From Flagellimonas eckloniae (GTDB taxonomy: Bacteria > Bacteroidota > Bacteroidia > Flavobacteriales > Flavobacteriaceae), in NCBI RefSeq assembly GCF_001413955.1, contig NZ_LCTZ01000002.1, positions 682,001-746,000 of the forward strand: a stretch of DNA of 64,000 nt. The letters run 5' to 3'. Of this stretch, positions 9,874 through 16,838 are shown in pieces (position 1 is the stretch's first letter; each line of letters begins with the position of its first letter). The notes below the pieces were generated by a model. That model worked only from the letters and a program-made list of their open reading frames with translations. It did not search any database and was not told the DNA's origin. The translations under genes and the position numbers were made by a program.

Positions 9874-9899
9874 ATCGACCCACTTTAAAACGGGTCGAT
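9874..9899 (-). terminator. Hairpin between precursor B and the ABC exporter
   Basis: ATCGACCC (9874-9881) and GGGTCGAT (9892-9899) form a perfect 8-bp stem with a 10-base loop, just after the precursor B stop. On the minus strand it is followed by GCTTTAATTAT, a weak T-rich tail. It probably attenuates read-through so that the precursor is made in excess of the exporter. Confidence 0.6.
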
Positions 9900-9916
9900 A
9901 CTTTGAGGTTTATTTT

Positions 9917-10117
9917 CTAGAAACAAAGACAAATAGGATTGCCATCTAGATAGCCTTCAAGTAGGCCACCACCATTTGGACCTGTTCCGCATTGATGTGG
10001 GCCTGTTCCACAACATTCCGGATGACCTCCTTGATAGCATTTAGCACCTCCAGTAATAGTTTTTTGCTCATTTCTGTTAAGCATTTTTACACCTTTTAAA
10101 CTTGCTAACTTTTTCAT
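9917..10117 (-). CDS. GG-leader Cys-rich precursor peptide B (66 residues)
   Basis: A precursor with a 24-residue leader ending in TITGG and a 42-residue core rich in Gly, Pro and Cys. The leader has the same length as in precursor A and shares MKKL, LN, EQK and the terminal GG. The core has six cysteines (core positions 3, 11, 12, 19, 39, 41), an internal CGTGP repeat, and ends CLCF. Six cysteines allow three disulfides, which fits the neighbouring VKOR-thioredoxin oxidase. The core is unrelated to that of precursor A beyond being Cys-rich, so the two may form a two-peptide system or act separately. It carries the same upstream motif as precursor A and a downstream hairpin. Confidence 0.88.
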   Translation of the reverse strand: MKKLASLKGVKMLNRNEQKTITGGAKCYQGGHPECCGTGPHQCGTGPNGGGLLEGYLDGNPICLCF

Positions 10118-10146
10118 GATAAATTAATTTAGAATTATACTTTCCT

Positions 10147-10178
10147 TGAACACTTAAGGACACTCAAGGTTTATGTCC
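10147..10178 (-). promoter_or_regulatory. Conserved 32-bp motif upstream of precursor B
   Basis: Counterpart of 7614-7645. Here the tandem units read ACACTTAAGG and ACACTCAAGG on the plus strand, and CCTTGA/TCAAGG arms also make a dyad. Conservation outside coding sequence in front of both precursor genes points to a shared control site. Confidence 0.6.
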
Positions 10179-10191
10179 TTTTTTGGAGAAA

Positions 10192-10209
10192 GTGAATTGT
10201 TCAATTCAC
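10192..10209 (-). terminator. Hairpin between the VKOR-thioredoxin gene and precursor B
   Basis: GTGAATTG (10192-10199) and CAATTCAC (10202-10209) form a perfect 8-bp stem with a 2-base loop, 38 bases past the stop of the VKOR gene. The stem is AT-rich and the following T-run is short, so it is at best a weak terminator. Confidence 0.4.
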
Positions 10210-10246
10210 AATTTTACTCACCAAAAGAGAGTGATCGGTAGTATTG

Positions 10247-11866
10247 TTATCTGTCCACCATTTCCAAATGTTCTATGTTTTCTAATACAGTATTGGAAAG
10301 TTCAGTTAGTTCTTCAATAAAATAAGAGAGGTACTCTCTTTCATATTCCTTGGGGTATTCTTTGCCGTTTACATATAGCGCGGGGGTAAAATTGATTTCA
10401 TGGTCAAGACACCATTTTTTTTCCATTTCTAACACGTTCAAATGAGAGCCAATCTTTGGTGCTTCCCATTTTTCAATCCATTTCTCTAGATTTGCTTCTT
10501 CCGAATAGGCTTCTTGCATGGCACTTTTAAATTGTTCTATTTGAGGAGAATTATATAGTTCTAGAAGTCTTTGTGATATCTTTAAACCAAGATTGTCCTT
10601 TTCGGTATGTACACTAAAACGGATAATAATAGAGATGTCCTGAGCATGTTTATTTAAAATCTTTTCTAAATCAAAATGTGCTTTCTTGCAATAGTGGCAT
10701 TGTGGATTAGTTACCAGAAGTATACTCAATGGGGCATTTCTATTACCTAAAATTATTTCCATCCCATCAATTTCATGAATATCCGTATCTATAGTTTTGT
10801 TCTTATTTAGAGCAGATGCAAACAAGTCAAAATTCCTTATGAATTTATAATGGGATATGTAGAGTTTATTTAGTTCCAAACTCCTATTAATAAAGGGCCT
10901 AATAAAACTCCAAGCAACGGAAACAAACAGAAAACTGATTAAAAGTGAAAGACTATCCGATAGCTCGAAATTTAGGTTTTGGAAGATATCCATATTAATA
11001 AACAAACTAAAGAATTGTAACCAAAGCACCCCGGTTATACCAACACATAATGGACACCATTTTTTAATTACCCTGGATTGATAGTAAATTGAGACTGGGG
11101 TAACTAGAATGGATAAAATACTTGGTACTGCTATAATTGATTGTGGTATGGAGTAAGATTGCGTTAAGAGCCAGTAAAGTGTAACTGAGACAAAATAGAT
11201 TAGACATGCATCACTAAGTTTAACATATTTTGATATTGATGCTCCAGTAGAATTCAAAACAGCATCACAGCTTGAAGATTTATTCGAGCTACATAGCTTT
11301 TCTATAGTATTGGATTTATAACCCAAATCATGTTTTACAATAAGGACACTTATGGTCAAACCAATTAATGATAATATGAAGTGAATAGAATTGAAAAACG
11401 TAGGCTTCGTAAAAAAGAAAAGACCTATTACTATAATTGCTAAAAGATAATAAGGGATATTTTTTTTTGTGTAAGGACTACTTTCACCTATTTCATTGGA
11501 GTCTTTTTTTTCAATGGCTACTACAATACCACTCCAGATAGTCAAAAATTCACTTGTGGCAACATTCTTTTTATCCTTACTGTCAAATAAAAGCTCGATA
11601 TGTTCTTCTTGTTTTTGGACAAGTATGTATTCTTGAGTTGAAGTGATTGACAAGAATATATCTGGAAGTTCTTTCAACGTTTCAATGTCCTTAGGTACTT
11701 CTAATGCAATATTCTCTATTCCAAGATGATTTAACAAACCTGTTACCGAATGCAGGCTGGGATATGAAGGGTGGCTCAGTAATTGAAGTTTTAACTCTTC
11801 AGAATTTATTGGATAATTTTGATTAACAAGAAACCTTTTTATTAGAAAATACAAAGCTAAATCCAT
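10247..11866 (-). CDS. Membrane disulfide oxidase: C39-like domain + VKOR + thioredoxin
   Basis: A 539-residue protein with three parts. Residues about 1-120 resemble a C39 peptidase domain (SYPSLHSVTGLLNHLGI early, FLTIWSG near 107-113) but lack the catalytic Cys and His, so the part may bind leaders without cutting them. Residues about 137-325 are a vitamin K epoxide reductase module with several membrane helices, active-site CPLC at 271-274 and loop cysteines 192 and 200. The C-terminus is a DsbA/thioredoxin-like domain with CHYC at 390-393. Together these parts should pass electrons from secreted cysteines to the quinone pool, making disulfides in the Cys-rich cores of precursors A and B. 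It lies directly upstream of precursor B on the same strand. Confidence 0.88.
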   Translation of the reverse strand: MDLALYFLIKRFLVNQNYPINSEELKLQLLSHPSYPSLHSVTGLLNHLGIENIALEVPKDIETLKELPDIFLSITSTQEYILVQKQEEHIELLFDSKDKKNVATSEFLTIWSGIVVAIEKKDSNEIGESSPYTKKNIPYYLLAIIVIGLFFFTKPTFFNSIHFILSLIGLTISVLIVKHDLGYKSNTIEKLCSSNKSSSCDAVLNSTGASISKYVKLSDACLIYFVSVTLYWLLTQSYSIPQSIIAVPSILSILVTPVSIYYQSRVIKKWCPLCVGITGVLWLQFFSLFINMDIFQNLNFELSDSLSLLISFLFVSVAWSFIRPFINRSLELNKLYISHYKFIRNFDLFASALNKNKTIDTDIHEIDGMEIILGNRNAPLSILLVTNPQCHYCKKAHFDLEKILNKHAQDISIIIRFSVHTEKDNLGLKISQRLLELYNSPQIEQFKSAMQEAYSEEANLEKWIEKWEAPKIGSHLNVLEMEKKWCLDHEINFTPALYVNGKEYPKEYEREYLSYFIEELTELSNTVLENIEHLEMVDR

Positions 11867-12032
11867 CTAACATATACTGTTTTTAGGGTTGTTAGTTGTA
11901 TTGGCTTTGAACTGAATTTGGTAGGCTTGGTATCTAAAGTAAAAGATACACTATTACAATACTAGACAAAACTGATAAAAGGCGAATACAAAAGTAGGAA
12001 TAAGCTTACTTTTTTGATGAACGGCAAGTAAC

Positions 12033-12746
12033 TCAGGAAAAATGCTCAATAAGTCTTTTTAACTTTTCTTTATTTCGTCTTGAAACCATTAATTTTTCAT
12101 TATTGGTCAGTACAATAGCTTCTTTTTTACTAATTGATTTTATATAATTTATATTAATCAAAACTGATCTGTTAATTCTAAAAAATCCTTTATCAGACAA
12201 CAACATGTCATAATATTTGATAGGTTGTGAAACATAGTGTTTTTGTCCAGTTAAATAAAAAAAAGTAAAATTTCCATCTGCTACACATTTTATTATCTCA
12301 CTAGTCTTTACTGCAACATGTTCACCACCTTTAGGCAAAAATAGTTTGGCGTTAGGATTATAAAATGAATAAGAACCATTTTTGTTATTATTAAAATATT
12401 GATTATTGGACAATGTATGTTTTTGAACTTTTGAACCATTAGTTGGGTTTAGCATTAAAGAAATTAAAGACTTTACCGAAACCATGTTAATGTGTCTATT
12501 GAATTCACTGGTAAAACATATTTTGCAGTCAAAAACCCGAATTCTTTTTAAAACCTCAAATACGTCACCATCCTTAAGTAAAAAACTCATAAAAATAATA
12601 TCAGGATTAATTTTTTTTATAAGACTTACTGCATGCTCAATGGTATCGGCATGTTCCAATACTTGTATAGAGGCGAAGGATTCTTCTAAACCCCTTCTTA
12701 ATGAGTTAAAGGATTCTGACTCTTGTTCAATGATGAGAATCTTCAT
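12033..12746 (-). CDS. LytTR DNA-binding regulator with degenerate receiver domain
   Basis: A 237-residue regulator: CheY-like receiver (about 1-105), a Ser/Asn-rich linker, then a LytTR DNA-binding domain (about 133-237, with FFRINRSVLININYI, the family hallmark). The receiver lacks the usual phosphorylation chemistry: the phospho-accepting Asp is Ser54 (IIFMSFLLKDG), the acidic pair is Glu7-Gln8, and the conserved Lys before Pro is Asn100 (LMLNP). Thr79 is kept. No histidine kinase is nearby. LytTR proteins commonly control bacteriocin and signalling-peptide genes, so it probably controls this island, and may do so without phosphorylation. First gene of the minus-strand island, 166 bases from comM. 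Confidence 0.88.
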   Translation of the reverse strand: MKILIIEQESESFNSLRRGLEESFASIQVLEHADTIEHAVSLIKKINPDIIFMSFLLKDGDVFEVLKRIRVFDCKICFTSEFNRHINMVSVKSLISLMLNPTNGSKVQKHTLSNNQYFNNNKNGSYSFYNPNAKLFLPKGGEHVAVKTSEIIKCVADGNFTFFYLTGQKHYVSQPIKYYDMLLSDKGFFRINRSVLININYIKSISKKEAIVLTNNEKLMVSRRNKEKLKRLIEHFS

Positions 12747-12912
12747 AAAGTAGGATAAATCTGATTAAAGGGCAAATAAAAATATTAAGTAATTTTGGGT
12801 TTTACATTGTTTTGTGAAATAATTATACTTTTATTGTCTTGATTTTTAGATAAAAATAAGAACACTCCATCTTCGTTTCTTACCTCAAAACATTTTGGAC
12901 TTAAAAAAACTA

Positions 12913-13074
12913 TATGCTCATAAAAGTATTTGGTAGCTCCGTCTTTGGGGTAGAGGCCACCACAATTGTTGTAGAGGTAAATGTAGACAAGGGAATAGGA
13001 TATCATTTGGTCGGCCTTCCCGATAATGCCATAAAAGAAAGTAATTACCGTATTGCCGCGGCACTTCAAAATAA
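12913..13074 (+). repeat. Right copy of 162-bp perfect direct repeat (comM 5' end)
   Basis: Identical to 5869-6030. This copy runs on into the full comM gene; its upstream flank is island sequence. Recombination between the two copies would remove 7044 bp and put comM 50 bases behind the TonB operon. Confidence 0.95.
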
Positions 13075-14449
13075 TGGATATCGAATTCCCGGAAAGAAAA
13101 TCACCATCAATATGGCTCCTGCCGATTTACGAAAGGAAGGTTCTGCTTATGATCTTACCTTAGCGTTGGGAATATTGGCCGCTTCCAATCAAATTAAATC
13201 AGAGGACATAGAAAAATACCTGATTATGGGAGAACTTTCCTTGGATGGAAGTCTTCAGCCAATAAAGGGAGCTCTGCCCATTGCCATAAAAGCCCAAGAG
13301 GAAGGTTTCAAAGGGTTCATTCTACCAAATCAAAATGCGAAAGAAGCGGCAATAGTTGGGGATTTAGAAGTTTATGGTGTAGAGAACATTGAAGAGGTGA
13401 TAGCTTTTTTTGATTTAGGAAAGCCACTGGAAAGGACCCATGTGGATACTCGGGCTGAGTTTTATAAGAGGTTGGATTTTCCTGAATTTGATTTTTCTGA
13501 TGTAAAAGGGCAAGAAAGTATAAAACGCTGTATGGAAATTGCAGCTGCAGGAGGCCATAATATTATCCTGATAGGACCTCCCGGAGCAGGGAAGACAATG
13601 CTTGCAAAACGACTGCCCTCAATTTTACCCCCAATGACTTTGAATGAAGCATTGGAAACGACCAAAATACATAGTGTGGTTGGCAAGGTGAAGAATATGG
13701 GATTAATGAGTCAAAGGCCTTTTCGCAATCCGCACCATACAATAAGCAGTGCTGCTCTTGTTGGCGGGGGCAGTTATCCCCAACCTGGCGAAATTTCCTT
13801 ATCGCACAATGGGGTTCTTTTTTTAGACGAACTGCCAGAATTTGAACGTAGGGTTCTTGAAGTCATGCGTCAGCCCATGGAAGATAGGGAAGTGACCATT
13901 GCGAGAGCAAAATTTACAGTTACGTATCCAAGCAGCTTTATGTTGGTTGCGAGTATGAATCCAAGCCCTAGCGGTTATTTTAATGACAAAGATGCCCCGG
14001 TGAGCACATCTTCAATTGAAATGCAGCGTTATTTAGGAAAGATATCTGGCCCCTTGTTGGATAGGATTGATATACATATTGAAGTAACACCAGTGCCTTT
14101 TGAAAAATTATCTGATGATAATAAGGCTGAGAACAGTGTGACAATACGTAAACGGGTGACCAGGGCACGAGATATTCAAACAAAGCGATTCGCACAAATT
14201 GAAAATCTACATTACAATGCACAAATGAACACAAAACAGATTAGGGAGTTTTGTATGTTGAATGTTACATCAAAAGAATTATTGAAAAATGCGATGGAAC
14301 GGCTTAATCTTTCGGCTAGGGCCTATGACCGGATTTTGAAAGTTTCAAGAACGATTGCCGATTTAGAAAGGGCTGATAATATTTCTGGAGACCATATTGC
14401 CGAGGCCATTCAATATAGAAGTTTGGATAGGGAAGGATGGTTGGGATAG
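12914..14449 (+). CDS. comM: ComM/YifB-family Mg-chelatase-like AAA+ ATPase
   Basis: A 511-residue full-length ComM. The N-terminal domain starts MLIKVFGSSVFGVEATTIVV and is a Lon-protease-like fold in this family. The AAA+ part has Walker A GPPGAGKT (221-228), Walker B with VLFLDELPEF, and the C-terminal Mg-chelatase-like region ends in LDREGW. ComM is a hexameric helicase that promotes branch migration when transforming DNA is integrated. Its first 54 codons are duplicated at 5870, at the far side of the peptide island, so the gene now depends on a promoter brought by the island or on read-through. comM is a known hotspot for genomic islands in other bacteria, for example AbaR in Acinetobacter. 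Confidence 0.95.
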   Translation: MLIKVFGSSVFGVEATTIVVEVNVDKGIGYHLVGLPDNAIKESNYRIAAALQNNGYRIPGKKITINMAPADLRKEGSAYDLTLALGILAASNQIKSEDIEKYLIMGELSLDGSLQPIKGALPIAIKAQEEGFKGFILPNQNAKEAAIVGDLEVYGVENIEEVIAFFDLGKPLERTHVDTRAEFYKRLDFPEFDFSDVKGQESIKRCMEIAAAGGHNIILIGPPGAGKTMLAKRLPSILPPMTLNEALETTKIHSVVGKVKNMGLMSQRPFRNPHHTISSAALVGGGSYPQPGEISLSHNGVLFLDELPEFERRVLEVMRQPMEDREVTIARAKFTVTYPSSFMLVASMNPSPSGYFNDKDAPVSTSSIEMQRYLGKISGPLLDRIDIHIEVTPVPFEKLSDDNKAENSVTIRKRVTRARDIQTKRFAQIENLHYNAQMNTKQIREFCMLNVTSKELLKNAMERLNLSARAYDRILKVSRTIADLERADNISGDHIAEAIQYRSLDREGWLG

Positions 14450-14559
14450 CACAATCATTTAATTTTAAATTATTTTTTAAGTATTTCATCTTCAATTTCT
14501 TAAGTAAAAGAGAAAATTACTATCAAAATGTTTAAAAATAAGTTAATTCCTACATCAAA

Positions 14560-14592
14560 TTGAACTTAAAGAGCTGTTTTAGAGTACTTTTG
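14560..14592 (+). promoter_or_regulatory. Bacteroidota-type promoter before the cupin gene
   Basis: TTG at 14560-14562 and TACTTTTG at 14585-14592, matching the TTG / TAnnTTTG consensus with a 22-base spacer, 22 bases before the start codon. Confidence 0.6.
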
Positions 14593-14614
14593 CGGCCGTT
14601 TTAAAAAAATACCC

Positions 14615-15025
14615 ATGCAATGTGTAGAGTTAAACCCAGTTGGAAATTTTGATCCGTGGGAGCAAAAAATGATAGATGAATTGTTTCACCAAGAGATTTC
14701 ACCATCTTTAGGTGGGCGATTGGTGTTTGAGAACGAGAGCGTCAAACTTTGGGACATTAAGCTAATTCCAGGCGAACGTATTCCATTCAGAAAACATTTC
14801 ACAAATTTTAGTTGTGTATGTACTACTGGCGGCTTGACCCTCACTCGTTCTGGTAATGGCAAGATATCTATGGTAAAAATAAACCCTGGCGATACCGAAT
14901 ATTTTGAGTTCGAGGGAAAAAACCACATCTATGATTTGGAAAACATTGGTGAGGAATCTATTCTCATCAATATTTTGGAATACAAAAAAAACAACATCGG
15001 AAAACAGTTATTGTTTTCCGATTAA
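14615..15025 (+). CDS. Small cupin-like protein
   Basis: A 136-residue cytoplasmic protein with a cupin-like pattern: LIPGERIPFRKHFTNFSCVCTTGG in the first motif region and INPGDTEYFEFEGKNHIYDLENIGEES in the second. The metal-binding histidines of typical cupins are only partly present, so the activity is unknown. It has its own TAnnTTTG promoter and ends tail-to-tail with the next gene (4-base overlap of stop codons). Neighbours do not suggest a pathway. Confidence 0.65.
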   Translation: MQCVELNPVGNFDPWEQKMIDELFHQEISPSLGGRLVFENESVKLWDIKLIPGERIPFRKHFTNFSCVCTTGGLTLTRSGNGKISMVKINPGDTEYFEFEGKNHIYDLENIGEESILINILEYKKNNIGKQLLFSD

Positions 15026-15465
15026 ATCGCTTTAATATTGGATTTTAGACCGGTAATTATTCCCAAAATATTTTGCACAGTATCATCTAAGTAATACTTA
15101 ATTGCCAAATGAGGAATTCTAACGGTGGTAAAGCCATTTTTAAAGGAATGCATAGCTTCTTCTAAATCACTGATGGCTTGTTCATGGGTTATCATGTTAT
15201 AATCCTTGTCAATTTCAATATTGAGTTTTACTCTTGAAATAGCTACATCCACAGATTTTTTTCCATCCCACCATTCTAACATGGGATGGGCGCCGGCTTC
15301 TTTCAATGCATAAAACAGTTGAATGGCCTCAACAGGGGTGCCGTTGTCGAGAATAATTTTTTTGATAAGTCGAGTATGTCTCTCACAGAGTTCAACACCT
15401 AAAGAATCCATAGATTCTTTATGCTGTTTATACCCGATTGCTTTGTCACAATCCTTGCACGTCAT
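15022..15465 (-). CDS. Conserved hypothetical, possible zinc-binding and nuclease-like fold
   Basis: 147 residues. The N-terminus has CKDCDKA and later CERH, a possible zinc site. The middle (SVDVAISRVKLNIEIDKDYN, then a helix, then GFTTVRIPHLAIKYYL) resembles the beta-alpha arrangement of DUF559/PD-(D/E)XK-like proteins, but the catalytic residues are not clearly complete. Function not recognised. It is divergent from the NRAMP-pxp operon (173 bases between starts). Confidence 0.6.
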   Translation of the reverse strand: MTCKDCDKAIGYKQHKESMDSLGVELCERHTRLIKKIILDNGTPVEAIQLFYALKEAGAHPMLEWWDGKKSVDVAISRVKLNIEIDKDYNMITHEQAISDLEEAMHSFKNGFTTVRIPHLAIKYYLDDTVQNILGIITGLKSNIKAI

Positions 15466-15561
15466 AAGTATTGGTCAAGTTTAGGTCAATTATACGATTT
15501 GGGACTATTATAACTTTGACATTTTTAGAATCGTATAAAATGTCGATGTAAAACATCCTAT

Positions 15562-15599
15562 TTTTAGACGAAATGCATTTTTTTAGATGAAATGCATTT
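15562..15599 (+). repeat. Tandem 19-bp repeat with palindromic cores, upstream of the NRAMP-pxp operon
   Basis: Two adjacent 19-base units (15562-15580 and 15581-15599) differ at one base. Each holds the perfect 10-base palindrome AAATGCATTT. They lie 40 bases before the NRAMP start and after a TAACTTTG element at 15511-15518, so they look like paired operator sites. Confidence 0.6.
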
Positions 15600-15638
15600 T
15601 TTGTGGCAAAACACTTACCTTGACTAACCATAAAATAG

Positions 15639-16838
15639 ATGCCTATGTTCAAAAAAATGGGACCAGGAGTACTGATAGCCGCGGCTTTTATAGGCCCCGG
15701 TACAATTGCAGCCTGCACTATAGCTGGGGTCACCTTTGGTTATACATTACTTTGGGCTTTACTGCTTTCCATTTTCGCCACTATTGTTTTACAGGAAATG
15801 GCAGCGCGTTTGGGAATCATTACCCAAAAAGGATTGGCCGATGTCATTAAATCCGAAATCACTTCAAAATGGATTAGAATTGCCGTAATCACAATTATCT
15901 TAGGGGCTATATTAGTTGGAAACGCCGCCTATGAAGCAGGAAATATTGGAGGTGCGACCTTAGGTATGGAAGCATTGTTTGGAAATACATATAAACAGTA
16001 TTATCCGCTTATTGTGGGATTCTTTGCTTTTATACTACTTTGGATTGGTAATTATAAAATACTGGAACGAGCGTTTGTGGGATTGATTGCCTTAATGAGT
16101 ATCTCCTTTATTGTAACGGCAGTTTTGACAAAGCCTAACCTAATAGAAGTTGCAAAAGGTCTTTTTGTTCCTTTACTGCCAAAGGATAGTTTGCTTACGG
16201 TTATCGCCTTGGTTGGAACAACTGTGGTTCCATATAATTTATTTCTACATGCTTCTTTGGTCAATGAGAAATGGAAGTCAAGAAGCGACCTTAAAGCAAT
16301 ACGTTGGGATACCATGATTTCAATTGGATTGGGAGGCTTGGTTTCTATGGCCATTGTTATTGCAGCGACTGCAATTCCAACTCAAGATGTAACTGGGGCA
16401 ATGGATTTGGCAATGGGACTTCAACCCCTATTTGGTAATGCCGCAGTTTATTTTATGGGCATTGGGTTGTTCGCGGCTGGAATTACCTCTTCAATAACTG
16501 CGCCCTTAGCTGCAGCTTATGTAGCAAATAGCTGTTTTGGGTGGAATGCGGATATGAAGGATAGACGCTATAGAGTTGTTTGGGGTACAATACTCCTTTT
16601 GGGAGTTTTGTTCATGTCATTTAATATTAAGCCCATTGAAGTTATCAAATTCGCTCAGATTGCCAATGGCATATTACTACCGGTAATCGCAATACTTTTA
16701 ATATGGATGGTAAATAAGACCAGTGTTATGGGGAAGTTCCGGAATACGCTGATTCAAAACATCTTTGGTTTCCTTATCATTATACTATCCTTAATTTTGG
16801 GTGCAAAAAGTATCTTTAAAGTAATTGGGTTGTTTTAA
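15639..16838 (+). CDS. NRAMP-family transporter (YcsG-like), lacking canonical metal ligands
   Basis: A 399-residue membrane protein with about 11 helices of the NRAMP/APC type. The first helix carries GPGTIAACT where metal transporters have DPGN, and helix 6 has VVPYNLFLHASLV where they have MPH, so the Asp, Asn and Met metal ligands are all replaced. The gene abuts pxpA (stop and start codons touch) and heads the pxpABC operon, like ycsG next to ycsF in Bacillus subtilis. It may carry 5-oxoproline or a related organic acid, perhaps proton-coupled, rather than manganese or iron. That is inference from context and the lost ligands. An alternative start is the ATG at 15645. Confidence 0.85.
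   Translation: MPMFKKMGPGVLIAAAFIGPGTIAACTIAGVTFGYTLLWALLLSIFATIVLQEMAARLGIITQKGLADVIKSEITSKWIRIAVITIILGAILVGNAAYEAGNIGGATLGMEALFGNTYKQYYPLIVGFFAFILLWIGNYKILERAFVGLIALMSISFIVTAVLTKPNLIEVAKGLFVPLLPKDSLLTVIALVGTTVVPYNLFLHASLVNEKWKSRSDLKAIRWDTMISIGLGGLVSMAIVIAATAIPTQDVTGAMDLAMGLQPLFGNAAVYFMGIGLFAAGITSSITAPLAAAYVANSCFGWNADMKDRRYRVVWGTILLLGVLFMSFNIKPIEVIKFAQIANGILLPVIAILLIWMVNKTSVMGKFRNTLIQNIFGFLIIILSLILGAKSIFKVIGLF

Noticed and set aside
7400..10117. Lanthipeptide or other enzyme-modified RiPP
   Set aside because: The leader type is often labelled so automatically, but no LanB/C/M, YcaO, radical-SAM or similar enzyme lies in the island; the VKOR-thioredoxin partner points to disulfides.
12914..14449. 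Two comM paralogues
   Set aside because: The left copy is only 54 codons, identical to the start of the real gene and closed by a stop; it is a duplicated fragment.
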